From Intrasporangium calvum DSM 43043 (GTDB lineage: Bacteria > Actinomycetota > Actinomycetes > Actinomycetales > Dermatophilaceae): a stretch of DNA of 64,000 nt. Positions within the stretch are counted from its first letter, which is position 1; each line of letters opens with the position of its first letter. The position numbers and the translations under genes were made by a program. Below the pieces are notes generated by a model that was not told the DNA's origin, did not search any database, and saw nothing but the letters and a program-made list of their open reading frames with translations. The stretch spans positions 1,674,001 through 1,738,000 of the forward strand of contig NC_014830.1 in the NCBI RefSeq assembly GCF_000184685.1, written 5' to 3'. Of the stretch, positions 36,229 through 45,707 are shown one piece after another.

Positions 36229-37691
36229 GCCAGGAACCCTCGGTCGAGCACCCTTTCGCCCGAGCACGATTCGACTTCGCCGCTCCGGTCCCACGAGCCG
36301 AGGACCTGGGGTCGGTGCACTTCCTCGGCATCGGCGGCGCGGGCATGTCCGGGGTGGCCCGGATCATGCTGGCTCGTGGGGTTCCCGTCTCGGGCAGCGA
36401 TGCCAAGGACGTCCCCGTCCTCAAGGCCCTCGCCAGTGAAGGGGCCCGGGTCTGGGTCGGATTCGACGAGTTGCACCAGGAGGCCGCCCAGACGATCGTC
36501 ATGTCGTCGTCGATCCGGGACGACAACGTCGAACTGCGTGCTGCTCGAGCCCGGGGTGCCAAGGTCCTTCACCGTTCCCAGGGCCTGGGCAGCCTGATGC
36601 ACGGGCAGCGTCCCGTGGCCGTGGCCGGAGCCAACGGCAAGACGACGACGACCTCGCTCCTGACGGTCGCCCTCCAGGGATGTGGCCTGGACCCCTCGTT
36701 CGCCGTGGGCGGGGAGCTCGCCCGTCACGGCACCAATGCCCACCGAGGTGCCGACGACATCTTCGTCGTCGAAGCAGACGAGAGCGATGGCTCGTTCATC
36801 GTCTACCGTCCCGAGGTCGCGATCGTGACGAACGTGCAGCCCGACCACCTGGACTTCTACGGCAGCTTCGCTGTGGTTCAGGCGGCCTACGAGGCTCTCG
36901 TCGCGACGATCCAGCCCGGTGGGCTGCTCGTGACGTGCGCTGATGATGCCGGGTCACGGGCTCTCGCGGAGCGTGCCACCGCACGGGGAACCCGCGTCCT
37001 GACCTATGGCTTCAGGCCCGATGCCGACGTGGCTCTCGGCGACTATCGGCAGGATGGGCTGACCAGCGGGGCAACGGTGCTCGACGAGGGGGTGCGTCGG
37101 CTGCTGACCTTGGGCATTCCGGGTCGACACAACGCCCTCAACGCCGTGGCGGCCTACACCGCTGCGGTCCACGGACTGGGCCAGCAGCCCGACCGTGTGC
37201 TGGCCGGGCTCGCGTCCTTCACCGGCACGCGCCGCCGCTTCGAACCGAAGGGTGAGGCTGCCGGCGTCGTTGTCGTCGACGACTACGCCCACAACGCCGG
37301 CAAGGTCGCAGCGGTGGTCGAGACCGCGAGCCAGCTGGTCGTGCGACCCGGTCGACTCATCGTCGTCTTCCAGCCGCACCTCTACAGCCGGACGCGCGAC
37401 TTCGCAGTGGAGCTCGGTCGGGGTCTCGCGCCTGCGGACGTCGTCATCGTCATGGACGTGTACGCGGCGCGCGAGGACCCAGTCCCGGGCGTGTCGGGCG
37501 AGCTCGTCGCCGACGCGGTGCGGAGGACCGGTCGAGGCTCCGACGTCCACTACGTGCCGTCCTGGTCCGAGGTGCCCAGCGTCGTCGCCCAGGTTGCGCG
37601 CGCGGGCGACCTGGTCCTCACGGTGGGTGCGGGCGACGTCACCATGATCGGTCCGGAGGTCCTTCGGCTCCTGAGCGCGGAGCCCCGATGA
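36225..37691 (+). CDS. murC: UDP-MurNAc:L-Ala ligase MurC
   Basis: A 488-residue Mur ligase adding the first stem residue. N-terminal HFLGIGGAGMSGVARIM near residue 33, ATP loop GANGKTTTTSLL near 136, EADESDGSF, and C-terminal DDYAHNAGKVAAV with FQPHLYSRT. ATG 36225 overlaps the murG stop and has GGAGGT 7 nt upstream, so it is preferred to ATG 36210. Confidence 0.96.
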   Translation: MSQEPSVEHPFARARFDFAAPVPRAEDLGSVHFLGIGGAGMSGVARIMLARGVPVSGSDAKDVPVLKALASEGARVWVGFDELHQEAAQTIVMSSSIRDDNVELRAARARGAKVLHRSQGLGSLMHGQRPVAVAGANGKTTTTSLLTVALQGCGLDPSFAVGGELARHGTNAHRGADDIFVVEADESDGSFIVYRPEVAIVTNVQPDHLDFYGSFAVVQAAYEALVATIQPGGLLVTCADDAGSRALAERATARGTRVLTYGFRPDADVALGDYRQDGLTSGATVLDEGVRRLLTLGIPGRHNALNAVAAYTAAVHGLGQQPDRVLAGLASFTGTRRRFEPKGEAAGVVVVDDYAHNAGKVAAVVETASQLVVRPGRLIVVFQPHLYSRTRDFAVELGRGLAPADVVIVMDVYAAREDPVPGVSGELVADAVRRTGRGSDVHYVPSWSEVPSVVAQVARAGDLVLTVGAGDVTMIGPEVLRLLSAEPR

Positions 37692-38461
37692 GGCTGCTCA
37701 CCCGGGCCCGGGCGACGGACGAGGCGGGCACGGGCCTGTCGTCTGCCCGGGCCCGCTTCGAGCGGCGCGCCGCTCGTGCACGCCGGCGCCCGTGGCTCCT
37801 GGCTCTGCTGGTGACGTCGGCGCTGGCGGCCCTCGGCGTGGTTGTCTGGCTGGGCTGGTTCAGCTCGCTTCTGCTTGCCGAGCGGGTCGAGGTCCGGGGT
37901 GTCTCTGCGGCGCAGGCCAAGATGGTCCGGCAGGTCGCCGCGCTGCCCCTGGACGTACCTCTCCTGAGCGTGGACACCACCGCGGCGGAGGGAAGGCTGG
38001 AGCGGGACCGCCGGTGGGTGCGTGTCTCGGTCTCCCGCCGCCTGCCCCACACTCTCGTCGTCGAGGTCACTCCTCGCGTCGCGGTGCTCGGCGTTCGCCT
38101 CGGCGCCGGACAGGTGGAGCTCTACGACCTCGAGGGAGTGGCCTTCCGGACCGTCGACCGGCCGCCTGCCTCAGTCCCGGTTGTCTCCGCGTCGGGAGGG
38201 GGAGCGAGCGTGGACGGCATCAGGGCGGTGGTCCAGGCGCTCTCGGCCCTCGACCATCGCCTCCGGAAGGGCGTCCTCGACGTCTCGCTCTCCGGCGGAG
38301 ATCGCGTCACCTTCCGGGTCGAGGTGGCCGGCGGCGTCCGGACGGTGCTGTGGGGTGGGCCGGGTGACGCCGCCACCAAGGCCAAACTGGTCGCCATCCT
38401 CGTCAAGGAGCCCGGTCAGACGATTGACGTCACCGTTCCGGACGCGCCCGTGACCCGGTGA
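37688..38461 (+). CDS. ftsQ: Divisome protein FtsQ (POTRA domain)
   Basis: A 257-residue bitopic protein: basic cytoplasmic segment, membrane helix near residues 35-58, then the POTRA/FtsQ domain starting RVEVRGVSAAQAKMV, with RRWVRVSVSRRLPHTLVVEV and a beta domain to the end. ATG overlaps the murC stop. In actinobacteria FtsQ links FtsL/FtsB-type proteins to the divisome. Last gene before the ftsZ promoter gap. Confidence 0.92.
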   Translation: MRLLTRARATDEAGTGLSSARARFERRAARARRRPWLLALLVTSALAALGVVVWLGWFSSLLLAERVEVRGVSAAQAKMVRQVAALPLDVPLLSVDTTAAEGRLERDRRWVRVSVSRRLPHTLVVEVTPRVAVLGVRLGAGQVELYDLEGVAFRTVDRPPASVPVVSASGGGASVDGIRAVVQALSALDHRLRKGVLDVSLSGGDRVTFRVEVAGGVRTVLWGGPGDAATKAKLVAILVKEPGQTIDVTVPDAPVTR

Positions 38462-38756
38462 CGTCGTCGGGCAGCGTGAGACGGTGACGGGGCAGCGGGC
38501 GGAACCGTGGCAGTCGCCGTGGTGGAATCGCCCGGTGACATCGGCTCGCGAGAAATGGCGCGTGACAATCGCCCGGCGACACGCCGGGGCGTGGGTTGAA
38601 CCACCTTCGCCCACGGCATACCGTCGGGGCACAGGCTCGTGACCAAACCGTAACCTTTAGGTCGACGTTTAAGGTTTCCCGGATGCGGGCACGCCCGTCC
38701 AGACCACAGCCCAGCACAGGCAGCACCCTGCAACACCACCAGGAAGGCCCACTCTC
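38462..38756 (+). other. ftsZ promoter and control region
   Basis: No gene in this 295-bp gap. Two imperfect direct repeats AATCGCCCGGYGACA lie at 38526-38540 and 38567-38581 (41 bp apart). An AT-rich dyad with AACCTT (38652-38657) and AAGGTT (38671-38676) contains two possible -10 boxes, TAACCT (38651) and TAAGGT (38670). AGGAAGG about 38740-38746 is the ribosome site. Confidence 0.6.
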
Positions 38757-40109
38757 GTGGCATCAGCACCGCAGAACTACTTGGCCGTCATCAAGGTCGT
38801 CGGCATCGGCGGCGGTGGGGTCAATGCCATCAACCGCATGATCGAGGTCGGCCTCAAGGGTGTCGAGTTCATCGCCATCAACACCGATGCGCAGGCGTTG
38901 CTCATGAGTGACGCCGATGTCAAGCTCGACGTCGGGCGCGAGCTGACGCGCGGCCTCGGGGCGGGCGCCGACCCTGAGGTGGGCAAGAAGGCCGCCGAGG
39001 ACCACGCCGAAGAGATCGAGGAAGTCCTCAAGGGCGCCGACATGGTGTTCGTCACCGCCGGCGAGGGCGGTGGCACCGGCACCGGCGGCGCCCCGGTCGT
39101 GGCCCGGATCGCCCGTGGGCTGGGGGCCCTGACGATCGGCGTCGTGACCCGCCCCTTCACCTTCGAGGGCCGTCGGCGGGCGAACCAGGCCGAGGCCGGG
39201 ATCGGGTCACTCCGCGAGGACGTGGACACCCTGATCGTCATTCCCAACGACCGTCTCCTGTCCATCAGCGACCGGAGCGTGTCGATGATGGACGCCTTCC
39301 GATCCGCGGATCAGGTGCTGCTGTCCGGCGTGCAGGGGATCACCGACCTCATCACGACCCCTGGCCTGATCAATCTCGACTTCGCCGACGTGAAGTCGGT
39401 CATGCAGGGTGCCGGCTCGGCCCTGATGGGCATCGGCTCGGCTCGCGGTGAGGACCGAGCGGTCCAGGCGGCCGAGCTCGCCATCAGCTCCCCGCTTCTC
39501 GAAGCCTCCATCGACGGTGCTCACGGCGTGCTGCTCTCGGTCCAGGGCGGCAGCGACCTCGGCCTCTTCGAGATCAACGAGGCAGCCCGCCTGGTCCAGG
39601 AGGCGGCCCACCCGGAAGCCAACATCATCTTCGGCGCTGTCATCGACGACGCACTCGGCGACGAGGTGCGCGTCACGGTGATCGCGGCTGGCTTCGACAG
39701 CGGCGGCCCGACGAAGCGTCAGGACGACCGTGCCCTCGGGCACATCGTCGGCCAGCGCGCGGGCGCGGCACCGGTGCAGAACAACCACGTCCCGGCCGTC
39801 GCGCACGCGGCCCCGTCGCATTCGCTCCAGGCACCAGCGCAGTCGGCACCGACGGGGGGCCAGGCTCCTGCGCACGCCACGGCGGCAGCTGCAGGGCACG
39901 GAACGAGCCAGGGGCAGGCTCACCCTCAGGCTCAGGTTACGGCTCCGCAGGGTGGTCCGTCGGCCAGCCATGCGCCGTCCGAGCCCTCGCCGTCCGGACC
40001 GCCGTCGCAGCAGCTCCCCACCCAGCAGCCCTCCCGTCCCGCTCAGCCACCGCGCCAGGTGACGTTCGAGGAGAACGACGACCTGGACGTCCCTGACTTC
40101 CTCAAGTGA
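38757..40109 (+). CDS. ftsZ: Cell division GTPase FtsZ
   Basis: A 450-residue tubulin homologue forming the Z-ring. N-terminal [17 protein letters not shown], tubulin signature [15 protein letters not shown] near residue 102, NDRLL, and the T7 synergy region [21 protein letters not shown] Pro/Gln/Ala/His-rich linker of about 110 residues leads to the C-terminal tail [10 protein letters not shown], the docking site for SepF and others. GTG 38757 with AGGAAGG about 10 nt upstream. Has its own promoter region after ftsQ. Confidence 0.98.
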   Translation: MASAPQNYLAVIKVVGIGGGGVNAINRMIEVGLKGVEFIAINTDAQALLMSDADVKLDVGRELTRGLGAGADPEVGKKAAEDHAEEIEEVLKGADMVFVTAGEGGGTGTGGAPVVARIARGLGALTIGVVTRPFTFEGRRRANQAEAGIGSLREDVDTLIVIPNDRLLSISDRSVSMMDAFRSADQVLLSGVQGITDLITTPGLINLDFADVKSVMQGAGSALMGIGSARGEDRAVQAAELAISSPLLEASIDGAHGVLLSVQGGSDLGLFEINEAARLVQEAAHPEANIIFGAVIDDALGDEVRVTVIAAGFDSGGPTKRQDDRALGHIVGQRAGAAPVQNNHVPAVAHAAPSHSLQAPAQSAPTGGQAPAHATAAAAGHGTSQGQAHPQAQVTAPQGGPSASHAPSEPSPSGPPSQQLPTQQPSRPAQPPRQVTFEENDDLDVPDFLK

Positions 40110-40214
40110 CCTCCGCGCGGCCCTGACCCAGGTCTGGTTCCGCACCCGTCGGTGGCCACCTTCTGCCATCCGGCCCTGTCCGTGGCGCAACGTGGTAGCA
40201 ACGGCCCAGCGGGA

Positions 40215-40220
40215 TAGGTT
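40215..40220 (+). promoter_or_regulatory. -10 box of leaderless type before pgeF
   Basis: TAGGTT ends 6 nt before GTG 40227. Confidence 0.45.
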
Positions 40221-40226
40221 GGGGCG

Positions 40227-40976
40227 GTGTTCTACTGGCGATCCACCATTCCCGCCGCTGACGCACGCCGCTGGGTCGACGTCGCCTTCACTGGGCGGTC
40301 AGCCGGGCGGGGAGAGGGGCCCTACGCCGGGCTGAACCTCGGCGGCCAGGTCGGTGACGACGTTGCTGCCGTGGAGCGGAACCGCGCGGCTCTGGCCGCC
40401 TCCCTGGACCTCACGCGGGAGCGGCTCGTGTTCCTGAACCAAGTCCACGGCACGGACGTCGTCGCGGCCCACGGTCCGTGGCAAGGTCCGCCTCCGGAGG
40501 CCGACGCGGTCGTCTCGAGCGCTCCCGGACTGGCCCTCGTGGTGCTGGTCGCCGACTGTGTCCCCGTTCTGCTCCATGACGTGCAGGCCGGCGTGGTGGG
40601 GGCGGTGCATGCAGGGCGGCCCGGGATGCTGGCTGGCATCGTTGCCCGAGCTGTCGAAGCCATGCGGACCCTGGGCGCGGACCGGGTCACCGCGGTGGTG
40701 GGTCCCTCGGTGTGCGGGCGGTGCTATGAGGTTCCCGGTGACATGGTGCACCAGGCCGCGTCAGTGGCGCCCAGCTCCGTCACCACGTCGTGGTCGGGGA
40801 CTCCTGCCATCGACGTGGCTGCCGGGGTGGTCGAGCAGCTCACCCGACTCGACGTCACGGTCGAGCGGGTGGATGGCTGTACGCGCGAGTCCGAGGAGCT
40901 GTACTCCTACCGTCGGGACCACACGACCGGCCGGTTCGCGGGCGTCGTCGTCCTACGAGACCAGGCGGATCGGTGA
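40227..40976 (+). CDS. pgeF: Multicopper-oxidase-like/purine nucleosidase-type protein PgeF (YfiH, DUF152)
   Basis: A 249-residue YfiH/DUF152 protein. Metal-site motifs are QVHGTDV (near residue 72), VADCVPVLLHD (near 110) and AVHAGRPGMLAGI (near 127). In other bacteria PgeF removes misincorporated L-Ser from a peptidoglycan precursor, and homologues show purine nucleoside phosphorylase activity. It belongs to the conserved ftsZ-pgeF-yggS-sepF string. Overlaps yggS by 4 nt. Confidence 0.9.
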   Translation: MFYWRSTIPAADARRWVDVAFTGRSAGRGEGPYAGLNLGGQVGDDVAAVERNRAALAASLDLTRERLVFLNQVHGTDVVAAHGPWQGPPPEADAVVSSAPGLALVVLVADCVPVLLHDVQAGVVGAVHAGRPGMLAGIVARAVEAMRTLGADRVTAVVGPSVCGRCYEVPGDMVHQAASVAPSSVTTSWSGTPAIDVAAGVVEQLTRLDVTVERVDGCTRESEELYSYRRDHTTGRFAGVVVLRDQADR

Positions 40977-41698
40977 GCGCGGGGACTGTGCCGGACCGTC
41001 GGCTCGAGCTGGCCGGCCGCCTCGAGGCCGTTCGCGAGCGCATCAACGCGGCATGTGCCGACGCTGGTCGGGACCCGGGGGAAGTCACCCTCGTCGTCGT
41101 GACGAAGTTCTTTCCCGCGAGCGATGTCCTCCTGCTCCATGACCTCGGTGTCCGGGCCATCGGCGAGAACAAGGACCAGGAGGCTGGCCCCAAGGTGGCG
41201 CAGGTCCGGGAGGCACTGCCGCCTGGCTCCGACCTCGAGGTTCACTTCGTGGGGCGGCTCCAGTCCAACAAGGCCCGGCACGTGGCCGGTTATGCCGACG
41301 TGGTCCACTCCCTCGACCGGAGGAAGCTCCTGGACGGGCTCGATGCCGGGGCATTCGACCGCGGCCGGCCCCTGGGCCTGCTCATCCAGGTCAGCCTCGA
41401 CGGGGACACCTCGCGCGGGGGTGCCCTCCCGGAGGAGGTCCCCGATCTGGGAGCTGCCGTCGCGCAACGTGCGGGGCTCGTCCTCAAAGGGGTCATGGCG
41501 GTTGCCCCCCTCGGAGCCGACCCGGACGTCGCCTTCGCCTCGCTGAGGAGGGTGGCGACAGACCTCCAAGCGGTGCACCCAACGGCCGACTGGGTGTCCG
41601 CGGGGATGAGTGGTGATCTCGAGGCCGCGGTTCGTCACGGAGCGACACACCTGCGTGTCGGAACCGCAATCCTCGGATCCCGCCCGTCACTTCTGTAA
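40973..41698 (+). CDS. PLP homeostasis protein YggS/YlmE
   Basis: A 241-residue PLP-binding TIM-barrel protein of the YggS (PLPBP) family. The PLP lysine is in LVVVTKFFPASDV near residue 41; IGENKDQEAGPKVAQV and HFVGRLQSNKAR follow, and the C-terminus has SAGMSGDLEAAVRHGATHLR. GTG 40973 overlaps the pgeF stop (GTGA); the open frame upstream is not used. Confidence 0.93.
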   Translation: MSAGTVPDRRLELAGRLEAVRERINAACADAGRDPGEVTLVVVTKFFPASDVLLLHDLGVRAIGENKDQEAGPKVAQVREALPPGSDLEVHFVGRLQSNKARHVAGYADVVHSLDRRKLLDGLDAGAFDRGRPLGLLIQVSLDGDTSRGGALPEEVPDLGAAVAQRAGLVLKGVMAVAPLGADPDVAFASLRRVATDLQAVHPTADWVSAGMSGDLEAAVRHGATHLRVGTAILGSRPSLL

Positions 41699-41736
41699 CG
41701 TCAACGGCAACCGCATCCGAACGTTTGGGAGTTGGC

Positions 41737-42222
41737 ATGGCAGGGGCACTGCGCAAGACGATGGTGTACCTGGGACTCAGCGAAGAGGACCCGCGTCACG
41801 ATCGCTATGAAGACTACGACGCCTACGACGACCCCGACCGCTTCGAGGCGGAGTCGGAGCACACCGCTGCGGTGACCCCGTTACCGACGAAGCGACCTGT
41901 CGCTGCGGTCGTCCGGGACGTGGAGGTGCCTACCCTCAACCGGATCACGACGATCCACCCTCGGACCTACAACGAGGCGAAGAACATCGGTGAGTGGTTC
42001 CGCGACCAGGTGCCCGTGATCATGAACCTCAGTGACATGGACGACGCAGACGCGAAGCGGCTCGTCGACTTCGCCGCCGGTCTCGTCTTCGGCCTCCACG
42101 GCACCATCGAGCGAGTGACGTCCAAGGTCTTCCTGCTGTCTCCGGCACACGTCGAGATCTCCGCGGACGAGCCCGACGCGGCGACCTCGCCGGCCACTCG
42201 CGGCTTCTTCAACCAGAGCTGA
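41737..42222 (+). CDS. sepF: Cell division protein SepF
   Basis: A 161-residue FtsZ membrane anchor. The N-terminal amphipathic segment MAGALRKTMVYLGL binds membrane; a Tyr/Asp-rich linker follows; the SepF core starts near residue 70 (ITTIHPRTYNEAKNIGEWFR, VIMNLSDMDDADAKRLVDFA). ATG 41737 with GGGAG 7 nt upstream is preferred to the TTG at 41725. A TAACGT box overlaps the yggS stop. Confidence 0.95.
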   Translation: MAGALRKTMVYLGLSEEDPRHDRYEDYDAYDDPDRFEAESEHTAAVTPLPTKRPVAAVVRDVEVPTLNRITTIHPRTYNEAKNIGEWFRDQVPVIMNLSDMDDADAKRLVDFAAGLVFGLHGTIERVTSKVFLLSPAHVEISADEPDAATSPATRGFFNQS

Positions 42223-42316
42223 GCCGCCCCATCCGTGAGCGCATCCAGGTCGGTCCCTGTCGGCAGCGGCAGGGCCGATTTCTGGCGTGGCACCCTCATC
42301 AGGGACACTGACCACC

Positions 42317-42601
42317 ATGGACGTGATCTGGACCATCTATGGAGTGGTGGTCTTCACCTTCTTCATCGCTCTCATCGCCCGCTTCGTGCTCGAGTGGGTG
42401 CAGGTGCTGTCGCGCTCGTGGCGACCGAGTGGTCTCGTCCTCGTTCTCGCGGAGGGGGTCTACACGGTGACCGACCCGCCGTTGAGGGCGCTGCGCAAGG
42501 TCATTCCGTCACCGACGCTCGGTGGGGTTCGGCTCGACCTGAGCTTCCTGGTGCTGATGCTCTTGACCTCGTTCGCCCTCAATCTGCCCGCCTTCTTCTG
42601 A
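42317..42601 (+). CDS. YggT-family membrane protein
   Basis: A 94-residue protein with two membrane segments (about 6-28 and 72-92) around the YggT signature (FVLEWVQVLSRSW, VTDPPLRALRKVIPSPTLGG, LDLSFLVLMLL). Conserved between sepF and divIVA across Gram-positives; role in division or osmotic tolerance is not settled. No strong ribosome site is seen. Confidence 0.9.
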   Translation: MDVIWTIYGVVVFTFFIALIARFVLEWVQVLSRSWRPSGLVLVLAEGVYTVTDPPLRALRKVIPSPTLGGVRLDLSFLVLMLLTSFALNLPAFF

Positions 42602-42799
42602 CCCGGGTTCTGACGCGTGGCGAGGAGCGCGACGGGGGTGCAGAGGGTCGGTCGCGGGCCCGATCCGGCCCCCGTGGTGCCGCGGGGATGACCACCTGCA
42701 GCGCGGACCCCCCTGTGGGTGGCATCATGTGCCTTTGGGCCGTGACCTGTTCGTTAGATAAGTTGGGCCCTGACCATTACGTCTGTATCGAGGTGACAC

Positions 42800-43951
42800 A
42801 TGGCGCTTACGCCGGAGCAGGTGCTGAACAAGCATTTCCAAACCACGCAGTTCCGACGTGGTTATGAGGAGCGGGACGTCGATGACTTCCTCGACGAGAT
42901 CGTTGCGGAGATGCGTTCTCTCATCGAGCAGCGTGACGACTACCTGAAGCAGCTCAACGACTGCCGAGCGAGCAAGAACCAGCCGGCCGTCCGGAGCGAC
43001 GGTCCCACCCAGGCGATGCCGCCGGTGGCCCGGCCGGGCGACGACGCGAAGCTCGGTGCGCTGACCGCGAAGATCCAGGACGCAGAGCGGGCCTTCAAGG
43101 CCGCCTCCGACCGGGCCGCCAAGGCCAAGGCTGAGGCTGACGCTGCTGAGCGTGCCGCGCGGGAGCGCATCGAGCGGGCGAAGGCTGACGCCGAGCGCGC
43201 CGAGGCGGCTGCGCGCGCCGCCGTCGACGAGAAGGGCCTGAACGACGCGCAGGCCAAGCTCAACACCCTGACCTCGCAGGTTGCCGAGGCCGAGTCGAAG
43301 CTGGCCAAGGCGCGCGAGCACACGCGCGTTGCGGAGGAGGCGGCGCGCGCGGCGGAGCAGCGGGCCACCAGCGTGCGGAGCGAGGCTCAGAGCGCGCCGG
43401 CCAACACCGCCGGCGCCGATGCGGCTGGTGTCATCGCGCTCGCGCAGCGCCTGCACGACGAGCACGTGGCAGCCGGTGAGGCTCGCCGCACCCAGCTCGT
43501 CAGTGAGGCCGAGGCCCGTCATCGGGAGCTGCTGAGCACCGGTCAGAGCAAGTACGACGAGCTCGTCTCCACCGGCCAGGCCAAGCACGAGGAGGCGGCC
43601 CGCAAGGCCGCGGAGATGACGGCGACGGCGACGGCCCAGCGTGACCGGCTGCTGGCGGAGGCCACCGCCCAGCGCGACCAGATGCTGGCTGAGGCGACAG
43701 CCAAGCGGGACGACATGCTCACGGAGGCCCGTGAGCGGTCGACCGGCATGGTCGCCGAGGCCCAGCAGGAGAAGGCCGCGGTGCTCGAGGACCTCGAGCG
43801 TCAGAAGAGCCTGCTGGACCGGAAGATCGACGAGCTCCGCGGCTTCGAGCGCAACTACCGCACCAACCTCAAGTCGTACATCGAGGGACAGCTCCACGAC
43901 CTGGACGGGAGCGTCCAGGACGCGGCCAAGAGCGCCAGCGCCCCAGGCTGA
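42800..43951 (+). CDS. divIVA: Polar growth protein DivIVA (Wag31-like)
   Basis: A 383-residue coiled-coil protein. The N-terminal DivIVA domain (LTPEQVLNKHFQTTQFRRGY, ERDVDDFLDEIVAEM) binds negatively curved membrane. The rest is Ala/Glu/Arg coiled coil, with heptad-like AEATAQRDQMLAEATAKRD repeats near residues 275-310. Longer than Bacillus DivIVA, as usual in actinobacteria where it directs tip growth. GAGGTG lies about 6 nt before the ATG; TAAGTT at 42759 is a possible -10. Confidence 0.95.
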   Translation: MALTPEQVLNKHFQTTQFRRGYEERDVDDFLDEIVAEMRSLIEQRDDYLKQLNDCRASKNQPAVRSDGPTQAMPPVARPGDDAKLGALTAKIQDAERAFKAASDRAAKAKAEADAAERAARERIERAKADAERAEAAARAAVDEKGLNDAQAKLNTLTSQVAEAESKLAKAREHTRVAEEAARAAEQRATSVRSEAQSAPANTAGADAAGVIALAQRLHDEHVAAGEARRTQLVSEAEARHRELLSTGQSKYDELVSTGQAKHEEAARKAAEMTATATAQRDRLLAEATAQRDQMLAEATAKRDDMLTEARERSTGMVAEAQQEKAAVLEDLERQKSLLDRKIDELRGFERNYRTNLKSYIEGQLHDLDGSVQDAAKSASAPG

Positions 43952-44083
43952 TCCGGGGCACACTCCACCTCCACCTCGACTCCACGACGGCCGTCCGGTT
44001 CGCCCGGGCGGCCGTTCGTGCGCCTTGGGGGGCGCCAGTCGTCTCGTGGGACGGACCGCTCGCCTTTCTTGGGCGTTTCGCGT

Positions 44084-44112
44084 TTGTCTGGGGGCGCTTT
44101 GACGCCTATTGT
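44084..44112 (+). promoter_or_regulatory. Promoter before the DksA-type gene
   Basis: TTGTCT (44084) and TATTGT (44107) with a 17-bp spacer, 45 nt before ATG 44158. Confidence 0.4.
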
Positions 44113-44157
44113 CAGCGGCACTTGTCAAGGTGGACGGCCCCAGGGACGGAGGACTCC

Positions 44158-45030
44158 ATGGCAGCACCCAAGGCGGCGTCAGCAAGGACCCGGGCGGCGA
44201 CGACCCCTGGGACGATGGCGGCTCCTGCTCGAAAGGCGGCTGTGGTGAACGCACCGGGCAAGAAGGCGACGTCGGTGACACCGACGAAGTCCGCAGCCAC
44301 GACGGGCAAGGCCCCGTCCAAGCAGGCCCCGGCGACCAAGACCGCCAGCAAGGCCGCGACCAGCAAGACCGCGCCGACCAAAGCGGCGACGACCAAAGCG
44401 GCGACGACCAAAGCGGCGACGACCAAAGCGGCGACGACCAAAGCGGCGACGACCAAGGCGGCGACGACCAAGGCGGCGACGACCAAGGCCGCGACGGTGA
44501 AGAGCTCCCGTTCGGAAACAGCGGCGTCCAGACCGTCCACACCAACGAAGAAGGCAGCATCCGTGAAGAGCAGCACCAGGGCCGGGGCGACGTCCGCGGC
44601 GAAGTCGTCCTCCGCCTCGCGGTCGGGCAAGCTCGCCGAGCGCTTGCGCGTCAAGGACGACGAGAGCCCGTGGAGCGACGCCGAGATCAAGGAGGTCCGG
44701 GCCATCCTCCTCGAGGAGATCGAGGTGCACCGTCAGGAGGTGCAGGTCGCGGAGCAGGAGCTCGACGACCTCCTGCGAGCCTCGACGGACGGCGCCGGGG
44801 ACGACCAGGCCGACGCGGGGTCGAAGACCGCCGAGCGGGTCCACGAGATCGCCCTGGCCGCCAACTCCCGAGCGGGCTTGGCCCAGGCCGAGCACGCCCT
44901 CGAGCAGCTCGAGGCGGGGACCTACGGAATCTGCGAGAACTGCGGCAACCCGATCGGCAAACTTCGACTCCAGGCCCGTCCTCGTGCGACCCTGTGCATG
45001 ACATGCCAGGAGAAGCAGGACCGCCACTGA
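44158..45030 (+). CDS. DksA/TraR-type zinc-finger protein with histone H1-like N-terminal tail
   Basis: A 290-residue protein. Residues 1 to about 165 are Ala/Lys/Thr-rich low complexity, including eight tandem TKAAT units; the C-terminal 120 residues form a coiled-coil DksA/TraR-type module with the Cys4 zinc finger CENCG...CMTCQ. DksA-type proteins bind the RNA polymerase secondary channel. The H1-like tail suggests DNA or RNA contact. ATG 44158 has GGAGG 5 nt upstream. The similar Ala/Lys/Thr tract in the sigma factor of this window is notable. Confidence 0.88.
   Translation: MAAPKAASARTRAATTPGTMAAPARKAAVVNAPGKKATSVTPTKSAATTGKAPSKQAPATKTASKAATSKTAPTKAATTKAATTKAATTKAATTKAATTKAATTKAATTKAATVKSSRSETAASRPSTPTKKAASVKSSTRAGATSAAKSSSASRSGKLAERLRVKDDESPWSDAEIKEVRAILLEEIEVHRQEVQVAEQELDDLLRASTDGAGDDQADAGSKTAERVHEIALAANSRAGLAQAEHALEQLEAGTYGICENCGNPIGKLRLQARPRATLCMTCQEKQDRH
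44376..44495 (+). repeat. 15-bp tandem repeat, eight units
   Basis: Units of GACCAAAGCGGCGAC: five identical, the last three with AAGGCG or AAGGCC. Each encodes TKAAT, in frame, so unit gain or loss changes tail length without frameshift. Confidence 0.95.
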
Positions 45031-45707
45031 CCCCCAGCGAGACACCGTCGACGCCCCCAGCGGGCGTCGATGCCGTGTCCGAGCCCCGACCTCCGACCCG
45101 CCCGCTGCCAACCGAGCCAGGAGCGACGCCAACGACCGTGGAGCACGACGAGCGACGTGAGCGTCCGCCCGCCGGCCGCCGAAGACGGCTGTTCGCCCTC
45201 CTCGTCGTCGTGGCCGCGCTCGCCTACGCGAGTGACCAGCTGACCAAGCTCGTGGCCTTGGCGACGCTCGCCGACGGCCGGCCGCGTCCCTTCCTCGGTG
45301 ACGTCATCCAGCTCAGGCTGATCGGCAACCCGGGTGCGGCGCTGTCGCTGGGGGCGGGCAACACGTGGGTGATGACCCTCATCGCGGCGGTTGTCCTCGT
45401 CGCGATCGCGTATGTCGCCAAGGACCTCGGCTCGAGGGCCTGGGCGCTGTCACTGGGCCTGCTGCTCGGCAGTGCGCTGGGCAACCTCACCGACCGGTTC
45501 GTCCGCCCTCCCGGCGGGGGTGAGGGCCACGTCGTCGACTTCCTCGACTACAACGGCTGGTTCATCGGGAATGTCGCTGACATCTGGATCGTCGGGGCCG
45601 CCGGCTTGATCGTCGTCCTGGCGCTGCTCGGGATCGGTGTGGACGGCCGCCGGGAGACGAAGCACCGCAGAGCGATGCACGAGGACGAGGACCTGACCGA
45701 TGACTGA
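45003..45707 (+). CDS. lspA: Lipoprotein signal peptidase LspA
   Basis: An aspartic signal peptidase (about 234 residues from ATG 45003). Four membrane segments; motifs SDQLTK (near residue 79), [18 protein letters not shown] with the first catalytic Asp, VVDFLDY, and NVADIWI with the second Asp. The start is uncertain: ATG 45003 overlaps the DksA-type gene by 28 bp and has no good ribosome site; GTG 45075 and GTG 45138 are alternatives, all within a Pro/Thr-rich cytoplasmic tail. Overlaps rluD by 8 nt. Confidence 0.93.
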   Translation: MPGEAGPPLTPSETPSTPPAGVDAVSEPRPPTRPLPTEPGATPTTVEHDERRERPPAGRRRRLFALLVVVAALAYASDQLTKLVALATLADGRPRPFLGDVIQLRLIGNPGAALSLGAGNTWVMTLIAAVVLVAIAYVAKDLGSRAWALSLGLLLGSALGNLTDRFVRPPGGGEGHVVDFLDYNGWFIGNVADIWIVGAAGLIVVLALLGIGVDGRRETKHRRAMHEDEDLTDD

